The notes under the pieces were generated by a model, which worked only from the letters and a program-made list of their open reading frames with translations, had not been told where the DNA came from and ran no database searches. A program made the translations under genes and the position numbers. A stretch of 64,000 nt of DNA from Symsagittifera roscoffensis (Eukaryota; Xenacoelomorpha; Acoela; Convolutidae). Position 1 is the first letter of the stretch. Every line of letters starts with the position of its first letter. Below, in pieces: positions 9,185-22,219 of the stretch. The stretch spans positions 61,304,594 to 61,368,593 of the forward strand of contig NC_087067.1 in the NCBI RefSeq assembly GCF_963678635.1, given 5' to 3'.

Positions 9185-11450
9185 ACACCAAGAAATAAAA
9201 ATCCAACACTACCACAAGTAACATTACAATCAACTGTTAAACCTTCGGTTGCTCCAAAATATTCACATATGGATTATCAGACATATAGACCAATGACAAA
9301 ACCGTCAAAAACACGAAAAACGTTCACGAGGAACAATTTTGCAGAACATAACTATAATTATGTGAATCCATCAAAAACAAATCAACCCCTTCGAAAAAAC
9401 ATGCAGAACCACCTATGTTCTCACAATTGGAATTCCCCAAATACATCGACCAACTCAGTAAATTTCCAAGATTATCCACACCCTGCACAGGATTATAGTG
9501 AAAATTACCACTTTTTTTCAACAAAATAGAATTAAACAACAAATACCTTATTACACAAATTACTTATCATCTGACGATGATGATTACCATCAATCAGATA
9601 TTTTTGCACCATACACACAAGAATATCGCACACAAAGACCGCAAGAATCGCAACCATCCCAAAATGTGAAGATTTACCCACAAAACCCAGCAAATATACA
9701 GAGTCAACAACCAATGCATATACAAAATCCAATTAACACAATCTTTTCAACCTATACAATCACAAAACCCAATGACTATGCATTCCTATCAACCAACTCA
9801 AATGCAAAATGAAATACCGCTACCATATTATCTACAACATGAAATAACAAAAAATCAACTTACAAATTTCTCGCAAATACCAAACGCCGCAGAATCACTC
9901 CAAATGACGATGAATCCATACCTAATGGGAGGATCGCCAATAACATCCAATAAACCATTAATGGTTTTTACAGGAAGAGACTCTGAATATTCAGTAGAAA
10001 ATTATCTAAATGCAACCACAGCAAATTTAATCTTAAATATAGGACCTGAACCAATCAATACGCCACTCCATCAAAATTGGATACATAGACGCACAGCGTT
10101 AATATAAACGACACTAGATGGCGCAGCTCAAAAATGGTTTTCAGTACTACCTATAGACATAAAATCAGACTGGAAAAGATTCACACGAGAATTCTCAAAA
10201 ATGTTTGACTCTGAAAGAAACAAACAACATCAAAGAGTTTTATGCAACGAAATTCGCAGATTACCAAATGAAACAATTAAACAATTGGCAGTTAGAATCG
10301 AAACACTAGTTCAAAAAGCATATTCACTCAATACACATGATTACAAAAACAGAAATTTTAATGATGACCTTAACACCTCAACTAAGGAAAATAGCTATAA
10401 AAATGATAGCATCTCATCCTTCTTCAATTCGAGAACCAGATTTAGATTTTAGAAAATTATTAGATAAACTAGAACAGGCAGAAATCACAATGAAACTTGA
10501 GGAAACAGAAAATCTAAAACTACAGTATGTTAATAGGATCGAAACAAATACTACACATATACATAACATACAAGAATCAGATATAGATCCGACTGAAAAA
10601 ATCACTGAAATTCTAAATATATATGAAAAGAACTCAAACTTTAAAGGTCAACCATCTTTCAAAAAATGGTGTAATTATTGCCGACGATACGGACACAGTA
10701 TTGCCGAATATAGACAAAAACAACAATATAATCAGAATAAACCTCAAAAGCGCAGAGAACTAAATAAATCATTCTACCCGTAGATGAAAAAAAATCAAAA
10801 GCTACCAAACAAAAACATGCACAGTAATAACAGCTCTGGAAAATCATTTCCAGGCAACTCGAATTACTCAACAAACCGATCGCCAGATAACTCAAGTTAT
10901 AGAGGTAGATCTCCAGAACAAAGAAATTCAAGAAGTTTCTCACAAATTAGATATAGTCGATCGAATGGCCAAAATAACCAACAAAGAAATAACTATTCAC
11001 GATCAGATTCAAACAGAACAGAATTTGTTTCTGCATCCAGATCCCAATCAAACCCAAGGAATAGACACTAATCCAACAATAGATCACGAAATTCATCATA
11101 CAATAGAAATAGAAACTATTCTAACAATAGGAATAGAAATTATTCAAACAATCGAAATCAGAACTATCCAAACAACCGATCAAGAAACAATTCATACAAT
11201 AGATCAATCAATCAAAGACCCGATGAGATTTACCAAAACAGATGATGACATAATTCACAAAACCGAAAATCAAGCTATAACAAAAGATACAGAAATTATT
11301 CCCAGTCTCCACATAGGAATAGTAGCCGTTACCCCGATTCTCAACATAGATACAGAAGCAACACAACAACGCATCAAAGACAAATTAATCAAGTACAATC
11401 AAATGAAGAAACAACTTCAGACCCCCAGGTTTTGATAACACAGAAAATAA
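9185..11450 (+). pseudogene. gag remnant with zinc knuckle and Asn/Arg-rich tail
   Basis: A Gln/Pro/Asn-rich N-terminal part (9185-9830) is followed by a gag-like core (MVFTGRDSEYSVENYL, then DGAAQKWF, about 9960-10350). A stop at 10105-10107 and frame changes near 10340 and 10785 break it. A zinc knuckle at about 10670-10715 (CNYCRRYGHSIAEY) has tyrosine where the last cysteine is expected. The tail (10800-11240) is Asn/Arg/Ser-rich with imperfect 24-30-bp repeats. Confidence 0.65.
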
Positions 11451-11749
11451 CGAATTACAATTAAACCACATTAATTGTGAATCAACAGATACTGAAAGTG
11501 ATATAGATATTACCATCTCAGTAAATATGATAACAGTCGAAAACAACTATGAACCTATCATATATGAACAACCCTTCAGTTCACACATATACGAAAATCA
11601 ATCGGAACTTCTTCATGATTATTACACTAGACCCATTAAAAATAATTCACAAATTACACAAGAAGTAAACGAAATCAACATTGTAATTAAACCTGACAAA
11701 AAAGACGACGTACAATGCTCAAACACAAATCATATTTATAAAAAACATA

Positions 11750-13383
11750 CAAAACGAACAACCAAGAGAAAAAATTTTGACAATTCCATTTCTCTTAGAG
11801 AGCCCAAGAAGTAAGGAATTTCAACCACTAAATCTTGAAATTGATTTTTTAATCGACTCAGTAGCAGAATCAAATATCATTAATATTCCCACATTGAATG
11901 AAATCAAAACACTGCATCCAAATTTAACACCTCTCAAAACAGCTAGTAAATTAGCAACAGCACAAGGATCGACATAAGTCAATCATGGAAAAATCCAACT
12001 ATCCCTTGCTCCCACAAGAACAATGGAACAAAATAAGATTTTGGACAAACCATATAAACAAACGTTTCATATTACTGATATTAAGCACAATATCCTTGGC
12101 ATATCGTTTATAACTAAAGATATACCAACAATAAACATCTTAAATAGTAAAATCCATATAAAAGACAAATATACAAGAATGAAAAACACAGCTTTAACAT
12201 TCTTTCAAAGGTTAAACAAACAACCACCATTTTTCTCAAAGTTCTACCCCATTTATAATCAAGAACGGAAACACCTGAAACCACTATCAGGAAATGTATA
12301 TAACTTTTCAATAAAACAAGTTCATCAGTATGACAAAAGTCGAAACAAACAATATTTTTTTATGTCAGATTTCGAATTTAAACCCATTCACAAATTTTTC
12401 AAAATAACAATCTCATCCATAAAATACTTGACAAACGCAAATTCCGATATTATTTCACTTCACGTGTATAATAATACACCATATCAAATAACATTACCCT
12501 TAGGACTATCAGGATATTGTGAAACAAATGCTACAACTTCACCTATAAATGAAGTAGCATATCGAGTAAAAATTATATTACAACTATTAGATATTTGTCA
12601 CTCAACAATTCTTGAGGAAGAATTATCCATAAATAATATAATAAGCAATGAAAAAAGAAATACAGACTACTTAACAAAAACACCATATTTTAAACCAACA
12701 TTTAATATAACAAATTATACAGAAGAACAACAAAAATTCTTAACAATGTTTAATTTCCAACATTCTCAAATAACACAAAATGAACTTGACAAATTAACTA
12801 AACAACTACTAAAACACTCAACAGTTTTTGCAACATCAAAATTTGACGTTGGAAAAATTAGTTCATCACTACATCTTCCATTAAAACCTGACGCAGTTTT
12901 CAAAAAACAAAGAGCAAGTAAAGTACCGATTCACTTACACGATAAGGTAAATAGATTACTAAATATTTTAGAACAATACGAAATTATATCACCGGTAAAT
13001 AAGGAAGAACAACTCAAAGGTAACACCTTAATCAACCCAGTTATCATTCTAGCTAAAGGAGAATCATTAAAAATAGTTTTAGACGCTAGATTTCTCAATT
13101 CACTAATTGATGAATCAAAATGTAATTGGCCCATTGAACCAGTCCAAGTCATCTTATCAAAGATTAATGGTAAGTACTTCACAACCGCAGATATGAATAG
13201 TGCTTACAATCAAATCCCACTAGATGAACACAATTAACGACGATTTACACAATTCGTTATTGAAAATCAACAATATCAATTTAATCGATTATTCTATGGA
13301 ATATCCATAGGACCAGCAGCTTTTTCATGAGTAACATTTTTAGACCACTTATACTCAAGAAAACTGCAATTCTATTTTTAGAC
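11750..13383 (+). pseudogene. pol remnant: aspartic protease and N-terminal reverse transcriptase
   Basis: A protease-like stretch at 11780-11980 has IDSVAESNII where DTGA-type enzymes have DTG. From 12023 a long open frame carries RT motifs: an IVLDARFLN block, then FTTADMNSAYNQIPL (catalytic aspartate in ADMNSAY). TAA at 13235 interrupts it. GISIGPAAFS follows, then TGA, and the sequence stops near the YxDD region, where only LDDV is left at about 13380. Confidence 0.7.
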
Positions 13384-13935
13384 GATGTTAGCTGTGCGAG
13401 CACTCCTTCAAGCTCAAACAAGAGTTTTAGAGCCCTGAGACCCCCACTTTTCAGCTCAAAATAGGGGTCTTCCGCTTCGATCAGTAGCTCCTGCAGCTCA
13501 ACCGAGGGTCGCTCAAGTTCATCTAAGGTGGTTCTTAGACCTAATTTTTACGAGAAAGCGAATGGGCCTATCCGCGAAGCTGTATAAGCAAGCTTTGTTA
13601 ACTTTCAAGCGAACTGAAGCAACTTCGTCAGTTTTGGACCTCATTTTGAGCTTGTTTACGGCTCGGATCATAACTTTTGAATCACTGGTTGGAAAGTTGT
13701 TTGTAATATACCATAAGAAAGCTAAGCTCAGGGGCTTCCCAGCAGTTATAATCATATTAAAATTGAGCAGTTTTTAAATGCCCAAAATTTCATTCTTCTT
13801 AATTTCGTCACTTTTTGAGCTCGAAATTGCAGTTCAGCCAAAGCGCTATAACTTTTAAACCACTGATCTGATCGAACTAAGCTTTCTACACCAACTAGCC
13901 CTCATACAGAGCTCTTTACACTTGAACCCCTTACC
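13384..13935 (-). repeat. Satellite-derived block, inverted relative to 21118-22219
   Basis: 13390-13693 is the reverse complement of the 368-bp satellite unit found in tandem at 21131-22219 (shared words include AGCTGCAGGAG and GTAAACAAGCTCAAAATGAGG). It is followed by about 240 bp of related but non-matching sequence with a second TATAACTTTTAAACCACTG-type word. It sits between the RT and RNase H parts of the gypsy element and replaces the DNA between them. Confidence 0.8.
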
Positions 13936-14270
13936 TGACCCACTTACTTTTGGCATCGGCGCAGCATTATTACAATCACTTAGTAGAACAAATAAAATGA
14001 ATCTCATATCAGCAATTTCACAATTATTCACGCAAGCCGGACTACGACTCTCTACACTCATGAGAGAATGCACAGCTCTAATATACACACTCACAGAATA
14101 CGAATTTCTGATACTTGGATCAAAACACCCAACAGTTTTTTTTTACAGATCACAAACCAATTCTATTTCTTTTCACACAGAAATCAAATCCTGATAATAG
14201 AGTTTGTAGATTTCAGTTTAGACAGCAGGAAGAAACCTTGCATCACCAAATACATTAAGTAGAAAAACGC
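13925..14270 (+). pseudogene. RNase H domain remnant of the gypsy element
   Basis: FGIGAALLQ begins the RNase H domain, followed by LSTLMRECTALIYTLTEYEFLILGSKHPTVFF (broken here as LSTLMRECTALI and YTLTEYEFLILG). The acidic residue of RECTAL fits the catalytic glutamate. The frame changes at about 14145 and ends in stops. Confidence 0.65.
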
Positions 14271-16452
14271 CACCTCAACTTCTTACACGAAAAACTATAG
14301 TTGAAATACCACAAAATATCAAATTCTATCTTGCAAAAGATGAAACATCACCTCGATTAGAATGTAAATACGCAGTAAAAACTGACATTGATCAATCACA
14401 AATAAACAATCTACAACATTTTCCACTCTATTTAGGTTGCCAAAATAATCACTATGAAGTTGATTTGTTAGGTACATCTACATTTAAACCGATTCCATAC
14501 TGACAATGGATAAAAAAAATACTGAACAAAAGAAAATAAAACAACAACCACATAAAAAAGACCGTTTTCCCCTAATTGCAAAAAACAATTTGACCGATAA
14601 AAGAAATTTATCAGGACCACAACCAAACGGTTCAAAATACACAATAAATCAAAATTTTACCTTCCACGACCCACTTGACACAATTTCCCATCAAAGCCAG
14701 AAATTGATATTATTTTTCTCCCACCAACAGAAAAAAATACACTTGAAATTTTAAAACAATACCAAAATTTTGACCCAGTTATTAGACAACTCAAATCATG
14801 GCACAAATATAAAACAAAACCAGCAAAAGCTGATACCACAATTTTAGGAAACAAAACACTCCTCCGATAATTCCGAAAATTCAATAACACAACAATAAAT
14901 GAAATTACAGTCCCCTGTCTCCCCTTGAGTATGATGTTGATGGCATTCAACATCTGCCATACACAAAATACAAAAGAACATTCAGGATCAGAAAAGACAT
15001 ACTCAAACTTTACACAAAATTTTTACTTTCCAAACGCTCCAATTTGGATAAAAGTATTATGCAACGATTGTATAATATGTCAATTAAACAAGCCTAATCC
15101 AAATCAAAAGCAAATAGCACAGAAATAAGATTTTAAAGGACAAAGTCTATATTTCAACCATAGAATTTCATTCAACACAAAAGGACCAATTTCACCATAC
15201 TCTGAAGGAAATTCCTATATTATGGTCCTTGCTGATGCATTCACGCACTATGTAGCACTCAACGCATTACAACACTGTAATGCTTATTATGCTTACGCAA
15301 CACTTTACGAACACTGGATAACTAAATTCGGATTACCCGAAACCCTAGTCACAGACAACGGTACAGAATCTATAAATAACGAAATCATCACACTATGTTT
15401 AATAACATTAAACATAAACCACGTACATCTCATGCACCCTGGACAAACGGTTTAGTCGAAGGTATGAACCGTTCATTACAAGAATATCTTAGATGTATCA
15501 TTAATGGAAATGATGCACGATCACAGAATGGTCAGCAGATGTAAAATTATTTCCCTTATCATATAATTCACAAATAACGACAGCTTTAGGAATGTCACCA
15601 TATGAAATGGTTTTTAATCAAAAACCAAGAAAACCAATTATGTTCACAGTAAATGCTCACAAAAACACACAAGGTCATAGTAAACCAAATAAAGATTCAA
15701 TATGTTATAACCTACCATTACACTTACATGATGAAGACCATTTTCATCATCCACAAATTCTCAAATTAGCCTCCGGTACACATACCGAATGGATTTTAAA
15801 TAGAGATAAAAAACACAATGAAATCTACCTAAAAGTAACAAAGAAATTTTTACAAAGGCAAAATAAAAGCAGCCAAATTAATTCAAGTTTTATGCCAGCC
15901 ACAGATTTAAAAATTGGAACATTTGTCTTAAAACCTAATTTTAATACACAAAAAGAAATCTCTGAAAAAATTACAACCACTTCGAAAAAGACCATACCAA
16001 AGAAGTGCCAAACCTACTGAGGTAACATACAAACTCACAGATTTAACTAAAAAAAAATTGTTCAACATCGTAACAATTTATGACCTCATTACCCGAAAGA
16101 GGACGCATTACGCGAATTAACTCAATTATATTCTTTTACAGATTTAAAAGTTGTTCAAAACAATACACACACAGAACAAAATACAAGCGTACATGACAAC
16201 CTTCATCATTAAAAAAAATCAACAACAAAGGGCAACACTTAAGAATACAAAAGAACCAAAAATATCTCAAAAAGAAAAAAAATAGAAAATTGATTGAAAA
16301 AATCTTACCACAAGAACAGTAATAAAAATTAGAACATAGAAAATCATCACGACTTAGAAATCAACCACGTAAAAATTACAAAACATCCATCCCACAATCT
16401 AAAATTTTACAGAAAGTTGAATTTCAAAAACAACTTCAATTTTTAAATCAAT
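14271..16452 (+). pseudogene. Integrase and pol C-terminus of the gypsy element
   Basis: After a poorly conserved linker, an HHCC-type finger remnant is seen near 14960-15090 (CNDCIICQLNKP). The catalytic core follows at 15170-15540: DAFTHYVAL, then VTDNGTE, then a glutamate in LVEGMNRS after a frame change at about 15452. MSPYEMVFNQKPRKP and a long C-terminal part continue to 16020, with a further frame change, and end at VEFQKQ near 16450. Confidence 0.7.
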
Positions 16453-17300
16453 AATTTATCCAGCTTTCAATCATTTTAGATTCATAACATTTAGATAACA
16501 TGCTGAAACATACGCAATAATTCTAGTTCAAATTCAACCAATAGGATTCACTCAAATCCGTCGCCTTCAAATATCTCTAACAAAAACTGATTAGCCGACA
16601 GATATTAATCTCCAGGCATATCTATAACTATAACTTTACAACCGCCAGGTCAAAAATAAGCAACTTGCTAAAACTTGACACCTAAAACAAACACCACCAT
16701 ACTATTACAACCCTCCTCTATCAAATAATGCAAAGATCAACAATATTTTCCCAACTTAGACCCCAAAAACCCTCCAACCAAAAACTGCAAATTGGCCTAA
16801 AGTAAAAAAGGACCATGATCATTTGGCCTAAATAACAAATATTTCAAAAACACTTCAGATTACCCAACAAAAACAAAGCAAAGAAGACCTCCCGAGCACC
16901 AGAAAACTAGCCTCCAACAATTTTTCACAAAACTCAACCCACTTGTCAAAAAATGAACAAATAATCCGACCACACTTGAATTCCACCCCAGAAGTTCAAA
17001 AAATATTCGAGGAACGAATCAGTTCGTAAATGCTTCTTCCTTTAACCGTCGATACTCTCAAACATATAAAGAGTTAAAAAAGTTAAGAAAAAATAGTGAC
17101 GTGTATTTAGAATTAATAAACTGGTAACGGTGGTGGGGTTTTCGTGATGGTGTGTGCAAATCAAAATGGTTTTGTATAAAACGATAATATGTGTAAGTGT
17201 GCGTTTGTTTAGTGCGTAACATTATATCGTGGGAACAGTGCAAATCGCGTTCCTGTGGTGAAAGAAAGTGAAAGATTAGTGAAAATAACTATAATTTTTC
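16453..17300. other. No gene recognised; end of gypsy element
   Basis: A/C-rich DNA with no long frame. It could include the 3' untranslated region or LTR of the gypsy element, but I find no second copy to prove it. From about 17040 base use changes to G/T-rich on the + strand, so an element boundary probably lies near 17000-17050. Confidence 0.4.
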
Positions 17301-18000
17301 TTAAAAGCTTTCATATGCTTGTATGTCAACTATTGCTTCTGAAATTATATGATCGTGCTTTTTATCAAAAATATTAAGCGTGAATAGATATGGGGTTTTA
17401 TTGAAAAACTTTTCTGTTAGTTGCGGGTTTGCAAAACGGTCGTCGTCTAGAAACTCATCTTGGTTAGGACGGATGATGATATGATCGTAGTATTCAATTG
17501 AGTAATCGTTAGCTCGGGTGCGGTGAATGTTTTTAATAATTTTTTTTATTCGACATATGTGAATTGTCGGGGTGTTAGTGATGTGGTGACTTTATATAGT
17601 TCATTCTTATTTCTTTCGATATCTACTGTAGTATTAGTGAGTGGTAGATAAAGAGGGTTAGTATAGTTGTAATAAGCGGTCCAATGAAGTGTTGGTATTA
17701 AAACGTGCTCATCAACAAAATTTCGTGGTTCACTAGTAGTGGTAGAAGTATTTAAGGTATATTGTGGAAATAAAGGTAGAGTTACTTGAAGGTGTTTTGC
17801 TGTGTTAGTATGGTCTGGGTGGTTGATATATTCTCTGGCTGTTCCGGGTTTGGTTGTGAATGTGTTATTTGGAAACTTTCTATTAAAAGTGCGGTAAGCT
17901 CGGATAGTGCTGGCAGATGTTCTGAATAAAATTTTGAAGTTCTTCAGAAAAATGTATATTATCTGGGCAGTTATTATTCGATCTGTCGGAATTAAATGGA
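17301..18000 (-). pseudogene. Decayed reading frame of unknown family
   Basis: Read on the minus strand, three overlapping stretches look coding and can be followed with about two frame changes. The last (about 17600-17301) has 98 codons without a stop, containing EYYDHIIIRPNQDEF and FNKTPYLFTLNIFDKKHDH, and ends at TAA 17303-17301. The middle stretch contains TLHWTAYYNYTNPLYLPL. I do not recognise the family. It may be an accessory gene of a transposon. Confidence 0.35.
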
Positions 18001-18410
18001 GAATAGGTTGGGGTCACTTGGGAAGCTTGAGAAGGAAAGGAAAGTGATGGGAATGGATGATTGGCTTAAATGGGTTGAAAGGGGGGTTTTGAAAATTCCC
18101 TAGACAACAGCGCCCTCTAAGGGATTTTAGAGACAGGTCTGTCAAGTGGCTCTCTGTGGGGAAGTAGGAAACTGGAACTGGCTTGAAGAGTCTGGTGGTG
18201 CACCGCTGGACCTGCTGAGCACGGGTGAGATTGTTCCTTGTTTTTTTAATTTTTTAATTCGATTTTAAAACTTAAACTAATTTAATTGTCTTTTATTTTT
18301 TTTAAACTTTATTTGCTGATTTATAAAGTTCCCACTAACCGCTTATCATGGGTTAGTTCAGTCCCCTAAAATCCAGTCAAAATCCTTTTTTTACTTTTAT
18401 GCTGAGTCAA
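18001..18410. other. No gene recognised
   Basis: A short GC-richer stretch (18080-18235) is followed by T-rich DNA. It may include the 5' untranslated region of non-LTR copy A, but copy B is truncated and cannot show where the element starts. Confidence 0.4.
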
Positions 18411-21117
18411 GATGAGGAAAAATAACAAAGAGTGTACAAGCAAAGATTGCTAAAACCTTCAGGACTGATAAATTGGATAAGTGTGATTGTTGTTCTAGTT
18501 GGTATCATATCAGATGTGTAAATATTTCTCTTAGCGACTCTAAGAAAACCCAATGGTTTCAGTGTCTTTTATGCGTTGATGTAAAATCTGTTAATAAAGC
18601 AACAATAGGTAATGACTTAGTGCTAGACAATTATGTTAAAACAACCATCTCAAATGTCCGAGTACTCAAGAGAGTACCAAAAGACTCGCGTGTTCCCTTG
18701 CCGGAAAGTCTGACGGAAAAAATAAATGACATCGTCTACAATGTAGAAGATGCTACAAAATGGCTAATTTTTTAACGTCGTTCTTGTTTTTTTTGGAGCA
18801 AACGAAAAGAAGTGGACGTAAACAGACCACAAGCATGAGCTCTTTGATAAATAAAAAAACTCGAGCAAATGACGTGTCACTTCCAAAACCCCATCCCCAA
18901 GTTTCGAGCCCGCATCTGAGTGACCTCGAGCAGAGAATAAAGCTAATAAGTAGTAAGCTCGATGAAGGAAATGTAAAGGGGGGAATCAGGCTTGCTGCTT
19001 CGGATGACAAAATTGCTTCTTTTTCAACTGATAACTATCAAAAATTGTTGTCTAAGCACCCTTAGCGAGCCAAATTTGCATTCCAAATCCAGAAAAATTG
19101 GATAGTTTTTTTTTGTAACCGATTTCAACCTATACAAAGCGATAATGTCCTTTCGGAACGGATCAGCAGCAGGTCCTGATAAAATAGTTCCTCAAATTTT
19201 TAAAGATCTTGTTAGTAAGTCGAATGGCAGTGCAGGACTTAATTTTCTGAAATCGCTTACTAAGCTGGTAAACCTCATTGGAGATGGCAAAATACCCGAA
19301 CCCCTAAGACCTTTCGTTTTTGGCGCAAAGCTTATCGCTCTCATAAAGATAGACGGAGGGTTGAGAACGATCGCCATAGGCAACACGCTGAGACGTAAGG
19401 CGTCTAAATGCGCTGGAAGCAAGGCCCTCTCCGAGCGAAAGAATTTTTTGAGAAACGCACAGGTAGGATGCGGTACCAAACGAAGAGCAGAAATAGCTGC
19501 GCGCTCCTCGTTTCGAAACCTAATTGAACGCGACTACAACCCAAAATGTACTGTTTTTTTAAAACTAGATTTTAAGAATGCCTCTCTCTCTAAATAGAAA
19601 AACAATGCTGAATCATGTTTATTCAAATCGCCCCGAATTGTATACTTACACCCATTGCGCGTATGCTAAACCTAGTTACCTTTTTTACGGAAGCTCTGTC
19701 ATAATGTCACAAGACGTAACTCAGCAAGGTGATCCTGAAGCCCCACCCCTTTTTGCGGAAACAATTCATACGCTAGTCAAACAGTTGGAGTCGAAAATTA
19801 AAATCTGGTATTTAGATGATGGAAATTTAGCCGACGACTATACGGTAGTACTCCGAGACCTTAAAAAAATTCTGAAATGGGAACAAATTTAAGGCCTGAG
19901 CTTGAACACTGAGAAGTGCGAACTTTGTTTTTTGGGACCGACTACTAGTACACAGTATAATTCAATTTTAACACAATTTCGAAAAACATGCACCAAAATA
20001 AAAATCAAAACAAAGGATGAACTCTTCATTTTAGGATCTCCAATCGGCGCACTTTGCCGAAAAGAATTGCTCGACGAAAAAATTAAGGAGCTTGAAAAAA
20101 TATCGGATGTCATTGACAAACTAGACGCCCATTATGGTTTTTATCTCCTGAAAAACTGCTTTAGCATGCCAAAACTCCTATATTTTTTGCGTACGAGTCC
20201 TTGTTTTTTGCAAAAGGAACGCTACGACAAATTACTAAGAAATTCGTTATTCAACGTCACTAAGGTGAAATTGGATGATAACTAGTTTTTACAAGCAGTT
20301 CTCCCGGCAGCCAAAGGTGGCTTGGACGTTTCTTCCGCTCGTCTACCCACTTTACCCGCTTTCTCAGCCTCAGCAGTAGGAGCAAAAGATGCCTTGAGCA
20401 AAATCTTTGGTCTGGAGCATGTGGATGGAACCTATGATGATGCGCTTAAACGGTGGTTTGAACTTGGAAAAATTCAAATGGCTCCGGAAAATGAAATCCA
20501 AAAAAATTGGACAGAGCCAATTTTTGACAGCGAAACTGCAGACTTGATTTTACGACTCGAACCAACGGACGTAATACGATTCATCGCGTTCCAAGATAGA
20601 TTTGGCTCCCAATGGTTGAACGTCATCCCGTGCAAAAATTTAAGGCTAAAACTGTCGAACCAACAGCTCAGAATTGCGATAGGACATCGATTAGGCTCAA
20701 AAATATGCGAACGGCATACATGCGTGTGCGGAAAAGACGTTATCGAGGATGGTTGGCAGGGTCTTTTTTCCCCCAAATTTGAATGCCCTTATAAAGCAGA
20801 GTTTATCTTCTACTCACATTCCGTCTGTTTTAGAACCACAACACCTCTACAGGACCGATCAGAAGCGACCAGACGGTTTGACGCTCGTTCCATGGGCTGT
20901 TGGTAAGCAGCTCTTGTGGGATGTAACGGTAGTAGACTCCTTAGCTCCTTGTAGGATTAATGCCGGGTCTGTTTGTAAAACTGGTACGGCTGCGGCTGAA
21001 GCGGAAGAGCGAAAAATTGACAAGTATAAAGATCTTGTAAATGATGGATATCTTTTTCAACCGCTACCTTTTGAAATTCAGGGCGCAGCCGGCCCCAGCA
21101 CAGAAATTTTTTTGAGC
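18411..21117 (+). pseudogene. PHD finger-RT-restriction-like endonuclease protein, copy A
   Basis: A Cys-rich PHD-like finger (CDCCSSWYHIRC, then WFQCLLC, 18411-18570) comes first. RT follows: GPDKIVPQIFKDL (19170), LKLDFKNAS (19560, catalytic aspartate), QQGDPEAP (19725) and WYLDDGN (19805, catalytic pair). The C-terminus has a CVCGKDV zinc-binding start and the RPDG...WDVTVVD pair of a PD-(D/E)XK nuclease (20720-20940). Frame breaks occur near 18455, 18770, 19065, 19590, 19890, 20283 and 20760. It is not functional. Confidence 0.8.
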
Positions 21118-22219
21118 AAGCTTTGTAAGCTATGACCCGAGCCGTAAACAAGCTCAAAATGAGGTCCAAAAATGACGAAGTTGCTTCAGTTGGCTTGAAA
21201 GTTAACGAAGCTTGCATGTAGAGCTTCCGGGATAGGCCCATTCGCTTTCTTGTAAGAAATAGGTCTTAGAACCACCTTAGATGAGCTTGCGCGACCCTTG
21301 GTTGAGCTGCAGGAGCGACTGATTGAAGCGGAAGACCCCTATTTTGAGCTGAAAAATGGAGGTCTCAGGGCTCTAAAACAATTGTTTGAGCTTAAAGTAG
21401 TGCTCGCACAGCTCACTATTTATTTTAGCGAAGTTAGATATGATTGATGGACAGCTGCATGAAAAAGATGGGAGCTGTGCCGCCAGTGGTTCAAAAGTTA
21501 TGACCCGAGCCGTAAACAAGCTCAAAATAAAGTCCAAAACTGACGAAGTTGCTTCAGTTGGCTTGAAAATTAACAAAACTTGCTCGTAGAGCTTCCGGGA
21601 TAAGCCCATTCGCTTTCTCGTAAGAAATAAGTCTTAGAACCACCTTAAATGAGCTTGCGCGACCCTTGGTTGAGCTGCAGGAGCGACTGATCGAAGCGGA
21701 AGACCCCTATTTTGAGCTAAAAAATGGGGGTCTCAGGGCTCTAAAACGCTTGTTTGAGCTTGAAGGAGAGCTCGCACAGCTCACATTAAATAGTAGCAAA
21801 GTTAGATATTGTTAATGGTCAGCTGCATGAAAAAGATGGGAGCTGTGCAACCAGTGGTTCAAAAGTTATGACTCGAGCTGTAAACAAGCTCAAAATGAGG
21901 TCCAAAACTGACGAAGTTGCTTCAGTTGGCTAGAAATAAAACAAAACTTGCTCGTAGAGCTTCAAGGATAGGCTCATTTGCTTCCTCGTAAAGAATAAGT
22001 CTTAGAACCACCTTAGATGAGCTTTGCGCGAACCTTGGTTGAGCTGCAGGAGCGACTGATCGAAGCAGAAGACCCCTATTTTGAGCTGAAAAATGGGGGT
22101 CTCAGGGCTCTAAAACGCTTGTTTGAGCTTGAAGGAGTGCTCGCACAGCTCGTTTTTAATTTAAGCGAAGTTAGATATGATTGATGGTCAGCTGCATGAA
22201 AAAGATGGGAGCTGTGCGA
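21118..22219 (+). repeat. Satellite array, three 368-bp units, inserted in copy A
   Basis: TATGACCCGAGCC-type words start at 21131, 21499 and 21867, giving a 368-bp period; the last unit is slightly short. Copy B has no array: its GCTTTGTCAGAACCTAAGC corresponds to GCTTTGT plus array plus CTAAGC in copy A. The array is rich in AGCT words (GAGCTGCAGGAG, CAGCTGCATG). Confidence 0.9.

Larger units (their letters stand above)
9184..16452 (+). mobile_element. Decayed Ty3/gypsy LTR retrotransposon
   Basis: Gag, protease, RT, RNase H and integrase remnants follow one another in Ty3/gypsy order on the + strand, in an A-rich, G-poor strand. All frames are interrupted. The 5' LTR and gag start would lie left of element 1, which inserted at 9183. 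I could not define a 3' LTR after the end of pol at about 16452. A satellite-derived block (13384-13935) replaces part of RT. Confidence 0.8.

Noticed and set aside
10965-11435. 156-codon Ile/Thr-rich frame over the gag tail
   Set aside because: It is another frame of the Asn/Arg/Ser-rich repeated tail. The repeats themselves keep several frames open.
16453-17050. LTR of the older gypsy element
   Set aside because: Candidate TG and CA ends exist, but no second copy or polypurine tract supports any of them.
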